DNA of 64,000 bases, taken from NCBI RefSeq assembly GCF_001015055.1, contig NZ_BBWZ01000013.1, forward strand, positions 52,064-116,063, written 5' to 3'. Shown piece after piece: positions 8,443 through 17,286 of the stretch; positions within the stretch are counted from its first letter, which is position 1; the number at the start of each line of letters is the position of its first letter. The DNA is from Aneurinibacillus tyrosinisolvens. GTDB taxonomy: Bacteria; Bacillota; Bacilli; Aneurinibacillales; Aneurinibacillaceae. Under the pieces are notes generated by a model. The model made no database searches. It saw nothing but the letters and a program-made list of their open reading frames with translations, and was not told the DNA's origin. The position numbers and the translations under genes were made by a program.

Positions 8443-9299
8443 ATGAGCCCTGCACAGCAAAGCCATGGATTGACCCGTATGCGCTCCATGCTCTCCTCTT
8501 TGTCAGCGAAGGAGAAGGTGGCAGCGGAGTACATTATGGCCAATCCGGAAGAAGTCATCCATTCATCCATTTCTGAACTGGCAGATAAAAGCGGGGTCGC
8601 CGAAGCAACAATATTCCGCCTCTGCAAACGGCTCGGCTTTAAAGGCTACCAGGCCTTTAAAATCGTCCTGGCAAGCGATGTGGTGAAACCGATGGAGAAC
8701 ATACATGAAGAGATTTCAGAATGCGATACGATGATGGACATTACAAAAAAATCTTCTCAAGCAGCATTGAAGCGCTGAAGGATACACTCTCCCTCCTGGA
8801 CAATGAGCAGCTGGAGAAATCGGTTGCCTGTCTATCGAAAGCAAAAAAGATTGATTTCTACGGTTCTGGCGGTTCTGGCGTCATCGCACAGGATGCTTAC
8901 CATAAATTTATCCGCACCGGTATTCCGACTACGGCACATACGGACGGGCATTTGCAAATCATGTCCGCTGCCCTTCTTGACGCTTCCTGTGTTGCGGTTG
9001 GCATTTCACACAGTGGAAGCAATATTGATGTGATTAACGCCATTCAGACTGCGCGTGAACGCGGAGCAAAAACGATCGGGATAAGCAGCACGATGAAGTC
9101 TCCGTTAAACCGGGCCGTCGATATGGCAATAGGCATAACCTCGCGTGAAACCCTGTTCCGTTCGGAAGCGATGGCATCAAGGCTTGTCCAGTTAACGGTC
9201 GTGGACGCACTCTACGTTGGTGTCTCACTGAGAAGACAGGCAGAAACACTCGATAACCTGCAGAAAATTCGAGAGTCGATTGCGATAAAACGGTATTAA
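8443..9299 (+). CDS. MurR/RpiR-family regulator (HTH plus SIS), split by a -1 frame change at A7
   Basis: The first frame (8443-8778, ATG after GGAGGGG) encodes the N-terminal HTH_6 domain: RMRSMLSSLSAKEKVAAEYI, then ISELADKSGVAEATIFRLCKRLGF (helix-turn-helix, about residues 42-65). It stops 111 codons in. The -1 frame continues without a gap with the SIS domain: KKIDFYGSGGSGVIAQDAY, VAVGISHSGSNIDVI, GISSTMKSPL, ending at 9299. The change falls at A7 (8745-8751), placed exactly as A AAA AAA relative to the first frame. Joined, the protein is about 285 residues, normal for RpiR regulators that sense sugar phosphates. It lies directly upstream of gluconokinase and 6-phosphogluconate dehydrogenase, so it probably controls them. 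It may be a frameshift mutation, a base-call error, or programmed slippage. Confidence 0.82.
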
Positions 9300-9345
9300 A
9301 AAACGTTTGCTTAAGACAACCGTCTTGAGGCAAACGTTTTTTTTC
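9298..9345 (+). terminator. Intrinsic terminator between regulator gene and gluconokinase
   Basis: AAAAAACGTTTGC with an inner TTAAGAC pairs with GTCTTGAG and GCAAACGTTTTTT; an A tract leads and eight Ts end it. Confidence 0.92.
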
Positions 9346-9406
9346 ACCGGATAAGGGGAAATATACCAGATAGGCAGAGAATGACATGAAATTTTTTTTC
9401 TACATA

Positions 9407-9442
9407 TTGACTTATAAAAGAAAACAAATTTACTATAGTAAA
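9407..9442 (+). promoter_or_regulatory. Promoter with palindromic operator before gluconokinase
   Basis: TTGACT (9407-9412) and TACTAT (9431-9436) are 18 bases apart. The -10 box lies inside the perfect palindrome TTTACTATAGTAAA (9429-9442), an ideal place for a repressor. A CcpA-site-like stretch, AAGCGGTTACA (9459-9469), follows but fits the cre consensus only in its right half. Confidence 0.6.
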
Positions 9443-9487
9443 AAGGCATTATCACATCAAGCGGTTACATAAAGGAGGGGCAGAGCC

Positions 9488-11032
9488 ATGAAGGCCACGG
9501 AGTCGTATATGATAGGTGTGGATATCGGTACGACAAGCACAAAAGCGGTCCTTTACACTGAAAAAGGAAACGTGGTTGCAAAGCACGGCGTAGAATACCC
9601 GCTGTTCACTCCGACGCCGTCAACAGCGGAACAGAATCCGGAAGAAATCTTCCAGGCAGTCCTTGCAACCATCCGCAAAATCGCTCGAAACAGCGGGGCA
9701 GATCCTTCAAAAATTTCGTGCGTTTCTTTTAGTTCGGCCATGCATAGTGTCATCGCTGTGGATGCAGGGGGAAAGCCGCTAACACAATGCATAACGTGGG
9801 CGGATAATCGAAGCATTGGCTGGACAGAGAAAATTAAAAACGAGATGAATGGCCATGAGATATATTTGCGTACAGGCACCCCGCTTCACCCGATGGCGCC
9901 GCTTTCCAAGCTCGTCTGGCTAAAAAATGAGCATGCGGATATTTTTAGCCGAACTGCAAAATTTATATCTATCAAAGAATATGTATTTTTTAAGCTTTTC
10001 AATCAATACATTATCGATTATTCAATCGCTTCAGCAACCGGGCTGTTTCACCTGGAGAACCTGGACTGGGATGAAGAGGCGCTGCGTGTTGCCGGCGTTA
10101 CTCCGGCCCATTTATCTACACCCGTACCGACAACGCACTCCCTGAAACTGGAGAAGGAAGGGGCGGATGAACTGGGACTGGCGGCGGGAACCGCGTTTGT
10201 TGTGGGGGCGAGTGACGGTGTCCTCTCCAATCTCGGTGTGAATGCGATTGAACCTGGCGTTGTTGCGGTTACGATTGGAACAAGCGGAGCCATCCGCACC
10301 GTTTTCCCACGGCCGGTTACCGATCCGAAGGGGCGAATCTTCTGTTACGCCCTTACGGAAAACCACTGGGTCATCGGCGGCCCGGTCAACAATGGAGGGA
10401 TGGTATTCCGCTGGGTACGGGACGAAATTGCCGCCTCAGAAATCGAAACAGCCAAACGCTTAGGAATCGATCCATACGATGTGCTCACACGCATTGCAGA
10501 AAGAGTAACTCCCGGCGCAGATGGCCTCCTTTTCCACCCTTATCTTGCGGGGGAACGGGCGCCGCTGTGGAATGCAAATGCGCGCGGATCGTTCTTCGGA
10601 CTCGCCATGCATCATAAGAAAGAGCACATGATTCGCGCGGTTCTGGAAGGCGTTATTTTCAACCTGTACAGCGTGCTTCTCGCACTGGAGGAACTCATCG
10701 GCGTTCCAAAACAGGTACAGGCAACAGGAGGGTTTGCCCGTTCCGCCCTCTGGCGGCAGATGATGGCCGATATTTTCAACCAGCATGTTACGGTGCCTGA
10801 GAGCTATGAAAGCTCCTGCCTGGGAGCGGCTGTACTCGGCCTGTATGCGGTAGGGCGGACCTCCTCGCTCAGCATCGTAGCCGATATGGTGGGCGCCACG
10901 CATGAGCATCACCCTTTACCGGCTAACGTTGAGATCTACAACGAGCTCATGCCGATTTATATCAATCTTTCACGAAAACTTACAGATGAGTACGAACAAA
11001 TCGCCTCGTTCCAGAAAAAAATGCTGGGATAA
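9488..11032 (+). CDS. gntK: Gluconokinase (FGGY family)
   Basis: Phosphorylates gluconate to 6-phosphogluconate with ATP. The FGGY signature parts are visible: MIGVDIGTTSTKAVLY (N-terminal ATPase strand and loop, about residues 8-23), SFSSAMHSVIAVD, ITWADNRS (about 102-109), GASDGVLSNLGV (about 241-252), IGTSGAIR and GLLFHPYLAGERAPLWN (about 346-362), with ATGGFARSALWRQM in the C-terminal domain. The length of 514 residues is usual for Bacillus GntK. AAAGGAGGGG lies just before the ATG at 9488. It forms a two-gene unit with the dehydrogenase at 11081. No gluconate permease is seen in the window. Confidence 0.93.
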   Translation: MKATESYMIGVDIGTTSTKAVLYTEKGNVVAKHGVEYPLFTPTPSTAEQNPEEIFQAVLATIRKIARNSGADPSKISCVSFSSAMHSVIAVDAGGKPLTQCITWADNRSIGWTEKIKNEMNGHEIYLRTGTPLHPMAPLSKLVWLKNEHADIFSRTAKFISIKEYVFFKLFNQYIIDYSIASATGLFHLENLDWDEEALRVAGVTPAHLSTPVPTTHSLKLEKEGADELGLAAGTAFVVGASDGVLSNLGVNAIEPGVVAVTIGTSGAIRTVFPRPVTDPKGRIFCYALTENHWVIGGPVNNGGMVFRWVRDEIAASEIETAKRLGIDPYDVLTRIAERVTPGADGLLFHPYLAGERAPLWNANARGSFFGLAMHHKKEHMIRAVLEGVIFNLYSVLLALEELIGVPKQVQATGGFARSALWRQMMADIFNQHVTVPESYESSCLGAAVLGLYAVGRTSSLSIVADMVGATHEHHPLPANVEIYNELMPIYINLSRKLTDEYEQIASFQKKMLG

Positions 11033-11080
11033 CGTAGACAGGGGAAAGCCAAGTACTAATTTATAAAGGAGTGTAATGAA

Positions 11081-11977
11081 ATGAAAGTAGGATTAGTCGG
11101 TTTAGGAAAAATGGGGTATAATCTCGCTTTAAACATGCTCGATAAAAAACATGAGGTCGTCGCTTATGACACGCAGGCTGAACAGGTGAAAAAAATCAGC
11201 GCAGAAGGGGCAGCCGGAGTGGATACACTCTCCGCGCTCGTCAGCGAAATGCAGACGCCAAGAGTCATCATCATGCTGGTGCCTGCCGGCTCGATTGTAG
11301 AAGGGGTTATTAATGAACTGGCCCCGCAGCTAGAACAGGGTGATATTCTTATTGATGCAGGCAATTCGATGTATAAGGACACGCTGCGCCGTTATGCGCA
11401 ATTGAAAGAAAAAGGCATCCACTATGTGGATTGTGGAACAAGCGGTGGAACCGAGGGAGCCCGCCATGGCGTGTGTACGATGGTAGGGGGGGACGAGGAA
11501 GCTTTAAACCACATCTCGCCCCTGTTTGAAAGCATCTCGATCCCGAATGGGTTTCTGAAATCAGGAAAGGCCGGCAGCGGACACTTCCTCAAGATGGTGC
11601 ACAACGGAATCGAGTACGGAATGATGCAGGCGATTGGCGAAGGATTTGAAATCCTTGAGAAAAGCGAATTCGACTACAACTACGAAGCTGTTGCGAAAGT
11701 ATGGAACAATGGTTCCGTTATTCGCAGCTGGCTCATGGAACTTATGGAAAACGCCTTTTCCAAGCAGCCAAAGCTGGAGGACATTCGCGGAGTGATGAAT
11801 TCGTCGGGTGAAGGCATTTGGACGATCGAAGCCGCGCTGGAACTGCAGGCGAGCGCTCCGGTTATCGCCATGTCCCAGTTTATGCGCTTCCGCTCTCTAG
11901 AGGATGATACGTTCCATGGAAAAGTAGTAGCCGCCCTGCGCAACGAATTTGGCGGGCACGCGGTTGTAAAAAAATAA
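11081..11977 (+). CDS. gntZ: 6-phosphogluconate dehydrogenase (decarboxylating), short form
   Basis: Oxidises and decarboxylates 6-phosphogluconate to ribulose 5-phosphate. It starts MKVGLVGLGKMGYNLALNM, the Rossmann dinucleotide loop (about residues 6-13). The substrate segment GTSGGTEGARHGVCTMVGG (about 119-137), the catalytic lysine in FLKMVHNGIEYGMM (about 169-182) and the C-terminal FGGHAV are present. It has 298 residues, the short type found in Gram-positive GntZ/YqeC and usually NAD-preferring, against about 470 in Gnd. It lies 48 bases after gluconokinase, with AAGGAG upstream of ATG 11081, and closes the gluconate unit. Confidence 0.92.
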   Translation: MKVGLVGLGKMGYNLALNMLDKKHEVVAYDTQAEQVKKISAEGAAGVDTLSALVSEMQTPRVIIMLVPAGSIVEGVINELAPQLEQGDILIDAGNSMYKDTLRRYAQLKEKGIHYVDCGTSGGTEGARHGVCTMVGGDEEALNHISPLFESISIPNGFLKSGKAGSGHFLKMVHNGIEYGMMQAIGEGFEILEKSEFDYNYEAVAKVWNNGSVIRSWLMELMENAFSKQPKLEDIRGVMNSSGEGIWTIEAALELQASAPVIAMSQFMRFRSLEDDTFHGKVVAALRNEFGGHAVVKK

Positions 11978-11994
11978 AACATTATACCATGACA

Positions 11995-12038
11995 AAAACC
12001 TGCGATTGGATTAAAGTTAATCTAAGACAGGTTTTTTT
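11995..12038 (+). terminator. Intrinsic terminator after gntZ
   Basis: AAAAACCTG (11995-12003) pairs with CAGGTTTTT (12028-12036) around an imperfect inner helix; seven Ts follow. Confidence 0.85.
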
Positions 12039-12039
12039 C

Positions 12040-12070
12040 GTAGATAAGAAAGTATAACTTTCTTATCTAC
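12040..12070. promoter_or_regulatory. Perfect 14-bp inverted repeat
   Basis: GTAGATAAGAAAGT (12040-12053) and ACTTTCTTATCTAC (12057-12070) are exact complements with three bases between. It follows the gntZ terminator directly. It could be a second terminator for the opposite strand or a protein site. Confidence 0.4.
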
Positions 12071-12105
12071 ATAAGGGCAACTAAGGCGATCGCCAGTGCC
12101 TGCGG

Positions 12106-12130
12106 CTTGGCGCTAGCCAAGTTTTCTTTA
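12106..12130 (+). terminator. Hairpin with T-rich tail in the leader of the oxidoreductase gene
   Basis: CTTGGC GCTA GCCAAG (12106-12121) followed by TTTTCTTTA, 27 bases before the TTG start. It could act as an attenuator or end upstream transcription. Confidence 0.4.
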
Positions 12131-12156
12131 TACAGAGAGTGCAGAGGTGAATCCGG

Positions 12157-14202
12157 TTGAATGCGTATGTAAATGAAAAGGATGGAGTGTTTCCGTCCGT
12201 CTGCTCGCTTGATTGTCCGGACATGTGCAGTCTGCTTGTCCACAAAAAAGACGGAAAAATAGTAAAAATAGAGGGCGACCCGACCCACCCGGTCACACAG
12301 GGCGCTATATGCAACAAAGTGCGGAACATGCCGGCAAGGATTTACGATCCGGCTCGCCTGCAATATCCAATGAAAAGGGTGGGCGCCAAAGGAGAAGGTA
12401 AATTTGCACGGATTAGCTGGGAAGAAGCGATCGAGACGATTGCTTCTAACTGGCGCCGTCTCATTGATTCGCACGGGGCAGAAAGCATCCTGCCCTACAG
12501 TTTCTATGGAAACATGGGCAGCCTGAACGCGGAAGGGATGGATCGGCGATTCTTCCACCGCCTCGGTGCTACAAGGCTGGACAGGACGATATGCCAGGCG
12601 GCCGGGACGGTTGGATACGGCTATACGATGGGCGGAAGCTTTGGAATCAATCCGGAGGAAACCGTTGAGTCTAAGCTGCTTATTTTCTGGGGCTGCAACG
12701 CGGTAAGCACGAATATGCACCAGGTCATGCTGGCGGAGAAAGCACGGAAAAACGGGGCAAAAGTCATCGTAATTGATGTCCATAAAAACCAGACAGGCCG
12801 CTGGGCGGACTGGTTTATCCCTGTCCTTCCGGGCACCGATGCCGCACTGGCCCTTGGTATCATGCATATACTGTTTGCCGAAAAGCTTGTGGATGAAGCG
12901 TTCCTTCGGGAGAATACAGTAGGGTATGAGGAGCTGCGCAGCCATGTTCAGTCCTATGACCCCGCAACTGTTTCAGACGTTACAAAAGTTCCTGTAGAAG
13001 ATATTTATAAGCTGGCCCGCATGTACGGCACAACCTCACCCGCCTTTATCCGGATCGGCAACGGGCCGCAGCACCATGATAACGGCGGCATGTTTATCCG
13101 GGCCGTTTCCTGTTTGCCCGCTCTCACCGGCCAGTGGGGTGTTAAAGGAGGAGGTGCCATTAAAGGGAATAGCGGCTATGCGGCAATGAATTCTTATGCC
13201 CTCGAAAGGCCTGACCTTCAGCCACAGCGGACACGGCGTGTGAATATGAACCAACTGGGCGAGGCGCTGCTTGAGTTAGACCCCCCGGTTTATTCCCTCT
13301 TTGTGTACAATTGCAACCCGGCCGTCGTAGCGCCGGAAGGAGAGAAAGTGCGGCAAGGGCTTGCCCGGGAGGATTTATTTACGGTTGTGCACGATTTATT
13401 CCTTACGGAAACGGCGAAGTATGCGGATATTGTGCTGCCCGCTTCGTCTTCGTTTGAAAATCTGGATTTATATACATCATACTGGCATTTCTATATGCAG
13501 CTGCAGCAGCCTGTCATTGAACGATATGGAGAAAGTAAGTCAAATACCGAAGTATTCCGCCTGCTGGCGAGCGCGATGGGGTTTGATGAAGCGCCGCTGC
13601 GGGACTCGGATGAAGAGATGATTCGCCAATTGCTGAATTATCCGCAAAACCCTTTTATTAAAGGAATTGACTTTGAAACCCTGGTTGAGAACCAGTTTGT
13701 ACGAATCCAGGGTGACAGCCGCGCGTTCTTCGCCGGTTCGCTGCCGACGCCAAGCGGAAAAATCGAGCTTTATTCGAAACAAATGGAGAAGGCGGGCTAT
13801 TCGCCGCTTCCGGTTTATGTCCCGATAAAAGAGAAGGAGACGTATCCACTGCTATTTGTTTCGGCTCCCAACCATAACTTTTTAAACTCAACGTTTTCGA
13901 ATAATGAAAAGCATGCTGCACTTGAAAAGCTCCCGCGCATCTATATGCATCCTGATGACGCCAATGCCCGTGGTGTTGTGCACGGAGAGAAGGTACGTGT
14001 GTACAACGACAGAGGAGAGTGCGAGTTAACGGTGTTTGTCGGTGATAATGTGCTTCCAGGTGTTACAGTGACGCAGGGGTTGTGGTCTAACACAACGGGA
14101 ACGAAACAGCTTGTGAATAGTCTAACCCCGAGCCGTCTTTCTGATATGGGAGGAGGCGCTACGTTCTTTTCCGCAAGGGTTGAGGTGGAAAGGCTGGCGT
14201 GA
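12157..14202 (+). CDS. Molybdopterin oxidoreductase (formate-dehydrogenase-like, YoaE/YyaE type)
   Basis: A 681-residue DMSO-reductase-family enzyme. The N-terminal 4Fe-4S motif is C-x3-C-x3-C (CSLDCPDMC, about residues 16-24) with a fourth Cys in GAICNKVR (about 52). SWEEAIETIASNW, GCNAVSTNMH and VFVYNCNPAVVAP-like stretches belong to the bis-MGD binding domains, and GEKVRVYNDRGECEL to the C-terminal MopB domain. No Tat signal or membrane segment is seen, so it is probably cytoplasmic. At the usual molybdenum-ligand position no Cys or Sec is obvious (TICQAAGTVGYGYTMG is nearby), as in several YoaE-like proteins. TTG at 12157 has GAGGTG seven bases upstream. No partner subunit is adjacent, so the electron donor and substrate are unknown. 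Confidence 0.88.
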   Translation: MNAYVNEKDGVFPSVCSLDCPDMCSLLVHKKDGKIVKIEGDPTHPVTQGAICNKVRNMPARIYDPARLQYPMKRVGAKGEGKFARISWEEAIETIASNWRRLIDSHGAESILPYSFYGNMGSLNAEGMDRRFFHRLGATRLDRTICQAAGTVGYGYTMGGSFGINPEETVESKLLIFWGCNAVSTNMHQVMLAEKARKNGAKVIVIDVHKNQTGRWADWFIPVLPGTDAALALGIMHILFAEKLVDEAFLRENTVGYEELRSHVQSYDPATVSDVTKVPVEDIYKLARMYGTTSPAFIRIGNGPQHHDNGGMFIRAVSCLPALTGQWGVKGGGAIKGNSGYAAMNSYALERPDLQPQRTRRVNMNQLGEALLELDPPVYSLFVYNCNPAVVAPEGEKVRQGLAREDLFTVVHDLFLTETAKYADIVLPASSSFENLDLYTSYWHFYMQLQQPVIERYGESKSNTEVFRLLASAMGFDEAPLRDSDEEMIRQLLNYPQNPFIKGIDFETLVENQFVRIQGDSRAFFAGSLPTPSGKIELYSKQMEKAGYSPLPVYVPIKEKETYPLLFVSAPNHNFLNSTFSNNEKHAALEKLPRIYMHPDDANARGVVHGEKVRVYNDRGECELTVFVGDNVLPGVTVTQGLWSNTTGTKQLVNSLTPSRLSDMGGGATFFSARVEVERLA

Positions 14203-14227
14203 ATAAACATTGATTTTGGAGTGCTTT

Positions 14228-14255
14228 AAGCCCTTACTTAGTAGGGGCTTTTTCT
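14228..14255 (+). terminator. Intrinsic terminator after the oxidoreductase
   Basis: AAGCCC (14228-14233) pairs with GGGCTT (14245-14250), followed by TTTTCTG. Confidence 0.75.
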
Positions 14256-14346
14256 GTGATGATGGATATATCTTTTATCCATATTCTTCTTTTTAACTTT
14301 AATTTAGTCTTTTAGGATATAATTTAAGTATTAAAAAAGTGGGAGC

Positions 14347-15186
14347 GTGGAAACATTGAATTTCATTTCAAATAGTTCTTATTTAGGTGTTTCTAACCAC
14401 CTGATCGAAAAGGCAGAATCGCTGGCTATTGAAATAGTTCAAGATATTATTAACAAACTGGAACAGGAATTCCCTAAAGAAGAAGTAGACCAGGGAATTG
14501 TTATCTATACTGAATTTATGACGTTCTTAGGAGAATCTCTTACTTTCAATGAAGAAGAAATACCGGAAGATCTTATCTCATGGAGCAAAAGGGTGGGAGA
14601 ACATGAAGCTTCTTTAAGGGGAAGAATTTCAGATGTGGTTGTTCTTTATCCCACTATTCGAGTTATCTTTGTCGAACATATTACAAAAATAAGCCTGGAA
14701 TACGGACTTTCTGCAGAGGAAGTCGCTTTTGTTCTCAAACGGATTGGCTATATATTGGATATAAGTATTAATGAAACTATCTTGGCATTTGAACGCCTTA
14801 AAGATAAAATGATCAAAGAAACACAGGAAGAAGTGAATATACTATCAGCACCTATTGTACCTCTTCAAGATGGACTTGCTGTCCTTCCCTTAATCGGTTC
14901 GATTGATACGAACAGAGCGAAATATCTGTTGGAAAACACTGTCCCAAGAATTGCAGAGTTAAAGGTTAAATCCATAATCATTGATTTTTCCGGCATCCTA
15001 GTTATTGATACAGCAGTTGCAAATCATATTTTTAAAATTCACGATGTTCTTCGCTTGTTGGGAATCGATACAATTGCAACAGGTATCAGACCTGAATTAG
15101 CTCAAACTGTTGTTAAAAGCGGAATGGATTTTTCATCCATTAAAACCTATGCAAATGTTCAGCAAGCACTAGAAGACATGAAGTGA
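14347..15186 (+). CDS. RsbR-type stressosome protein (STAS domain)
   Basis: An N-terminal helical domain of about 150 residues (globin-like sensor fold in RsbR paralogues) is joined to a C-terminal STAS domain (about 165-279). The two phosphorylatable threonines of RsbR proteins appear conserved: GSIDTNRA (about residue 195) and VIDTAVANHI (about 221). RsbR proteins form the stressosome with RsbS and bind RsbT, feeding sigma-B or another output. No rsbS, rsbT or sigB lies in the window, so this is an orphan paralogue. Starts are GTG 14347 (GGGAG too close) or TTG 14356 (better spacing). It is transcribed alone and ends at a strong terminator. Confidence 0.85.
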   Translation: METLNFISNSSYLGVSNHLIEKAESLAIEIVQDIINKLEQEFPKEEVDQGIVIYTEFMTFLGESLTFNEEEIPEDLISWSKRVGEHEASLRGRISDVVVLYPTIRVIFVEHITKISLEYGLSAEEVAFVLKRIGYILDISINETILAFERLKDKMIKETQEEVNILSAPIVPLQDGLAVLPLIGSIDTNRAKYLLENTVPRIAELKVKSIIIDFSGILVIDTAVANHIFKIHDVLRLLGIDTIATGIRPELAQTVVKSGMDFSSIKTYANVQQALEDMK

Positions 15187-15216
15187 AATTAAGATAATAA
15201 AAATGGTTAAAATAGA

Positions 15217-15250
15217 AATCACTATTCTACTGCAGAATAGTGATTTTTTA
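15217..15250 (+). terminator. Intrinsic terminator and group IIC intron landing site
   Basis: AATCACTATTCT (15218-15229) pairs with AGAATAGTGATT (15234-15245), followed by TTTTT. The intron begins two or three bases after the T tract, the usual landing point of class C introns. Confidence 0.93.
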
Positions 15251-15251
15251 T

Positions 15252-15806
15252 GTGTGCGCCCGGCATGGGCATTATCTATAGGGTTGAAGTCCCGAATAGT
15301 GAAGGCAGTAGTAGCTATTAGCTTAAGGCAAGGGTGTCGACCGTGAGGTCGAATCTGAAGGAAGCCGGCGGCAAACCTCCGGTCTGAGGAACACGAACCT
15401 CATAGAAGGCTAGCATTCGTTGGGTGAGTCTGCACAACAAGATAAAGCCCTTACTGCCAAAGGCGAATGAAAGTAAATGAGGCAGATAGGTGGAGGGGAA
15501 GATAATGCTCTTACCCGGGGAGGTCTGTCTGGCACGCCGAGTACACTTGGTAACCTTATCCGTGAGGATAAGTTGAACAGACAGAAGTCAGCAGAAGCCA
15601 TAGTACATGGGATGTGACGACAACCCATGGAAGGGCTGAACATTATGGAGAATGAAAGACAAGGCGTTCGAAGACACGCGATGAAGGCAGACAATCCAAT
15701 GGGACTTATCTGAAGGAGGACGTGGTGAATCCACCGGGAACTTCAGAAGGGCGGAGTGTGCCTTCGGCACAAATTGACCCTTTCATTCACGCAAGGAGCA
15801 TACGTT
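15252..15806 (+). ncRNA. Group IIC intron ribozyme, domains I-IV
   Basis: Non-coding 5' section of the intron RNA. Recognisable pieces are GGCAAGGGTGTCGACCG, GAATCTGAAGGAAGCCGGCG, GAGGAACACGAACCTCATAG and TTACCCGGGGAGGTCTG, all present in class C ribozymes. Short ORFs here on either strand are not genes. Confidence 0.85.
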
Positions 15807-16217
15807 ATGATAGAACAATTGCTGTCACGGGATAATCTTTTACTTGCCTTAAAGCGAGTGGAACGGAATAAAGGAAGCCATGGCGTGGACGGTATGTCCG
15901 TAAAATTCCTACGAGAACATATTAAGGAACACTGGCATGACATCCGCCGCTCTATTGAGATGGGCACCTATCAGCCCAGCCCAGTCCGTCGGGTCGAAAT
16001 CCCGAAACCGAACGGTGGAGTGAGGCTGTTAGGTATCCCTACCGTGACCGACCGATTCATTCAACAGGCAATCGCACAAGTATTGAACCCTCTGTTTGAC
16101 CCTGGTTTTTCGGAACATAGTTATGGCTTTCGCCCTTCCAGGCGGGGACATGACGCTGTGCGGAAAGCAAAGCATTATATCCAGCAGGGATACCGATGGG
16201 TCGTTGATATGGACCTT

Positions 16218-16223
16218 GAGAAG
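16218..16223 (+). repeat. Left 6-bp flanking direct repeat of the RIT-like element
   Basis: GAGAAG, identical to 19279-19284. It may be a target duplication or a coupling sequence carried by a circular intermediate, since tyrosine recombinases usually do not make target duplications. Confidence 0.85.
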
Positions 16224-16320
16224 TTTAGCGATATTAATTTAGAGTGAACCTTGCCCATTTAAGTTAAATAACGATTATTATCTATGTTTTTCTAGTTAAA
16301 TCGCAGTATTTCAGAATTTT

Positions 16321-17286
16321 TTATTGCGTACCCGTTCGGGCACCGTAAGGTGCTTGAAAACAAGTGACTGGTTTACCGGATAAGCCTATGACAGTACGCA
16401 TTTTACGCATCGGATGGCGTTGAGAAAGTTGTTTTAAGTCTTTAATGGTGATGTGTAGATAAATTTGAGTCGTATTTAGGCTCTTATGGCCTAATAATTT
16501 TTGAATGGCCACTAAATGAGCGCCTTCTTGCAAAAGGTGAGTAGCGCATGTGTGTCGCAATTTATGGGGAGTGACTTTCTTATCGATACCAGCTCTTGCC
16601 GCATATTTCTTAACCATAAACTGAATAGCTCGAGAAGTTAGCGCACCTCCCTTTTTGCTGACAAAGAGCTCAGAAATCGTGCTAGTTCTCGAAGTGAGGT
16701 ATTCCTTAATGACGTCTTCAACGATTGAGTCCAGTGGTACATATCGCTCCCGTCCCCCCTTTCCTTGAATAAGGATTCGTTTCTCTTCCCAATGGACATT
16801 ACGTAGCTGGAGGGAGCAGATTTCACTTACTCGTAGTCCAACTGAGTAGATCAAAGTAAGGATTGCCCGGTCACGGCGGCCTAAAATAGTTGTGGTGTCT
16901 GGTTGGGTGAGTATCTGTTGAATTTCTTTGTTTTCTAAGACGACTGGAAGTCGTTCCGGTGTATCGAGAAGTTTCGGCCATTTTTTTCGTTCATCTTGTT
17001 TAGGACTTATTATCTCCATAAGAATGAGATAGTCGATAAATGCCGAAAGTGTGGCCAATTTACGTTGCACAGCAGAAGAACCATTCTTACGGTCAACACG
17101 AAGGTAGCGGATATAATCCACAACCATTTTAGCTTTGGAGGGATTGTCCATTTGTGGGTAGTCATTCATACAAAAGGCTTGCCAAACTTTCATATCGATG
17201 GCGTAGGCATCGGCGGTTTTAGGACGACAACCTCGAACAAATTGAGTATAGTCGAGAAATTCTCTAAGGATGGCTTCATTATTCAT
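16321..17286 (-). CDS. Tyrosine recombinase, second gene of the RIT-like element
   Basis: A 321-residue XerC/D-like recombinase. It has an N-terminal SAM-like core-binding domain (LREFLDYTQFVRGCRPKTADAY..., about residues 1-95) and a catalytic domain with Arg in GLRVSEICSL (about 152), Lys in QGKGGRERYVP (about 176), H-x-x-R in HKLRHTCATHLL (about 241-244), His in LLGHKSLNTT (about 267) and the nucleophile Tyr in TQIYLHI (about 276). All catalytic positions are kept. Its ATG (17284-17286) overlaps the end of the upstream recombinase gene, so the two are translationally coupled. The C-terminal 40 residues run to the element end and are basic. Confidence 0.93.
   Translation of the reverse strand: MNNEAILREFLDYTQFVRGCRPKTADAYAIDMKVWQAFCMNDYPQMDNPSKAKMVVDYIRYLRVDRKNGSSAVQRKLATLSAFIDYLILMEIISPKQDERKKWPKLLDTPERLPVVLENKEIQQILTQPDTTTILGRRDRAILTLIYSVGLRVSEICSLQLRNVHWEEKRILIQGKGGRERYVPLDSIVEDVIKEYLTSRTSTISELFVSKKGGALTSRAIQFMVKKYAARAGIDKKVTPHKLRHTCATHLLQEGAHLVAIQKLLGHKSLNTTQIYLHITIKDLKQLSQRHPMRKMRTVIGLSGKPVTCFQAPYGARTGTQ

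Noticed and set aside
9456..9469. CcpA (cre) site before gluconokinase
   Set aside because: ATCAAGCGGTTACA fits the right half but misses the first three consensus positions, too weak for a separate call.
12067..12945. Long minus-strand ORF (about 290 codons) opposite the molybdopterin oxidoreductase
   Set aside because: It lies antisense to a clearly conserved gene, has no ribosome site and no recognisable domain; it reflects codon bias of the real gene.
15410..15770. Minus-strand ORFs in the intron 5' region
   Set aside because: They lie in ribozyme domains whose sequence is set by RNA structure.
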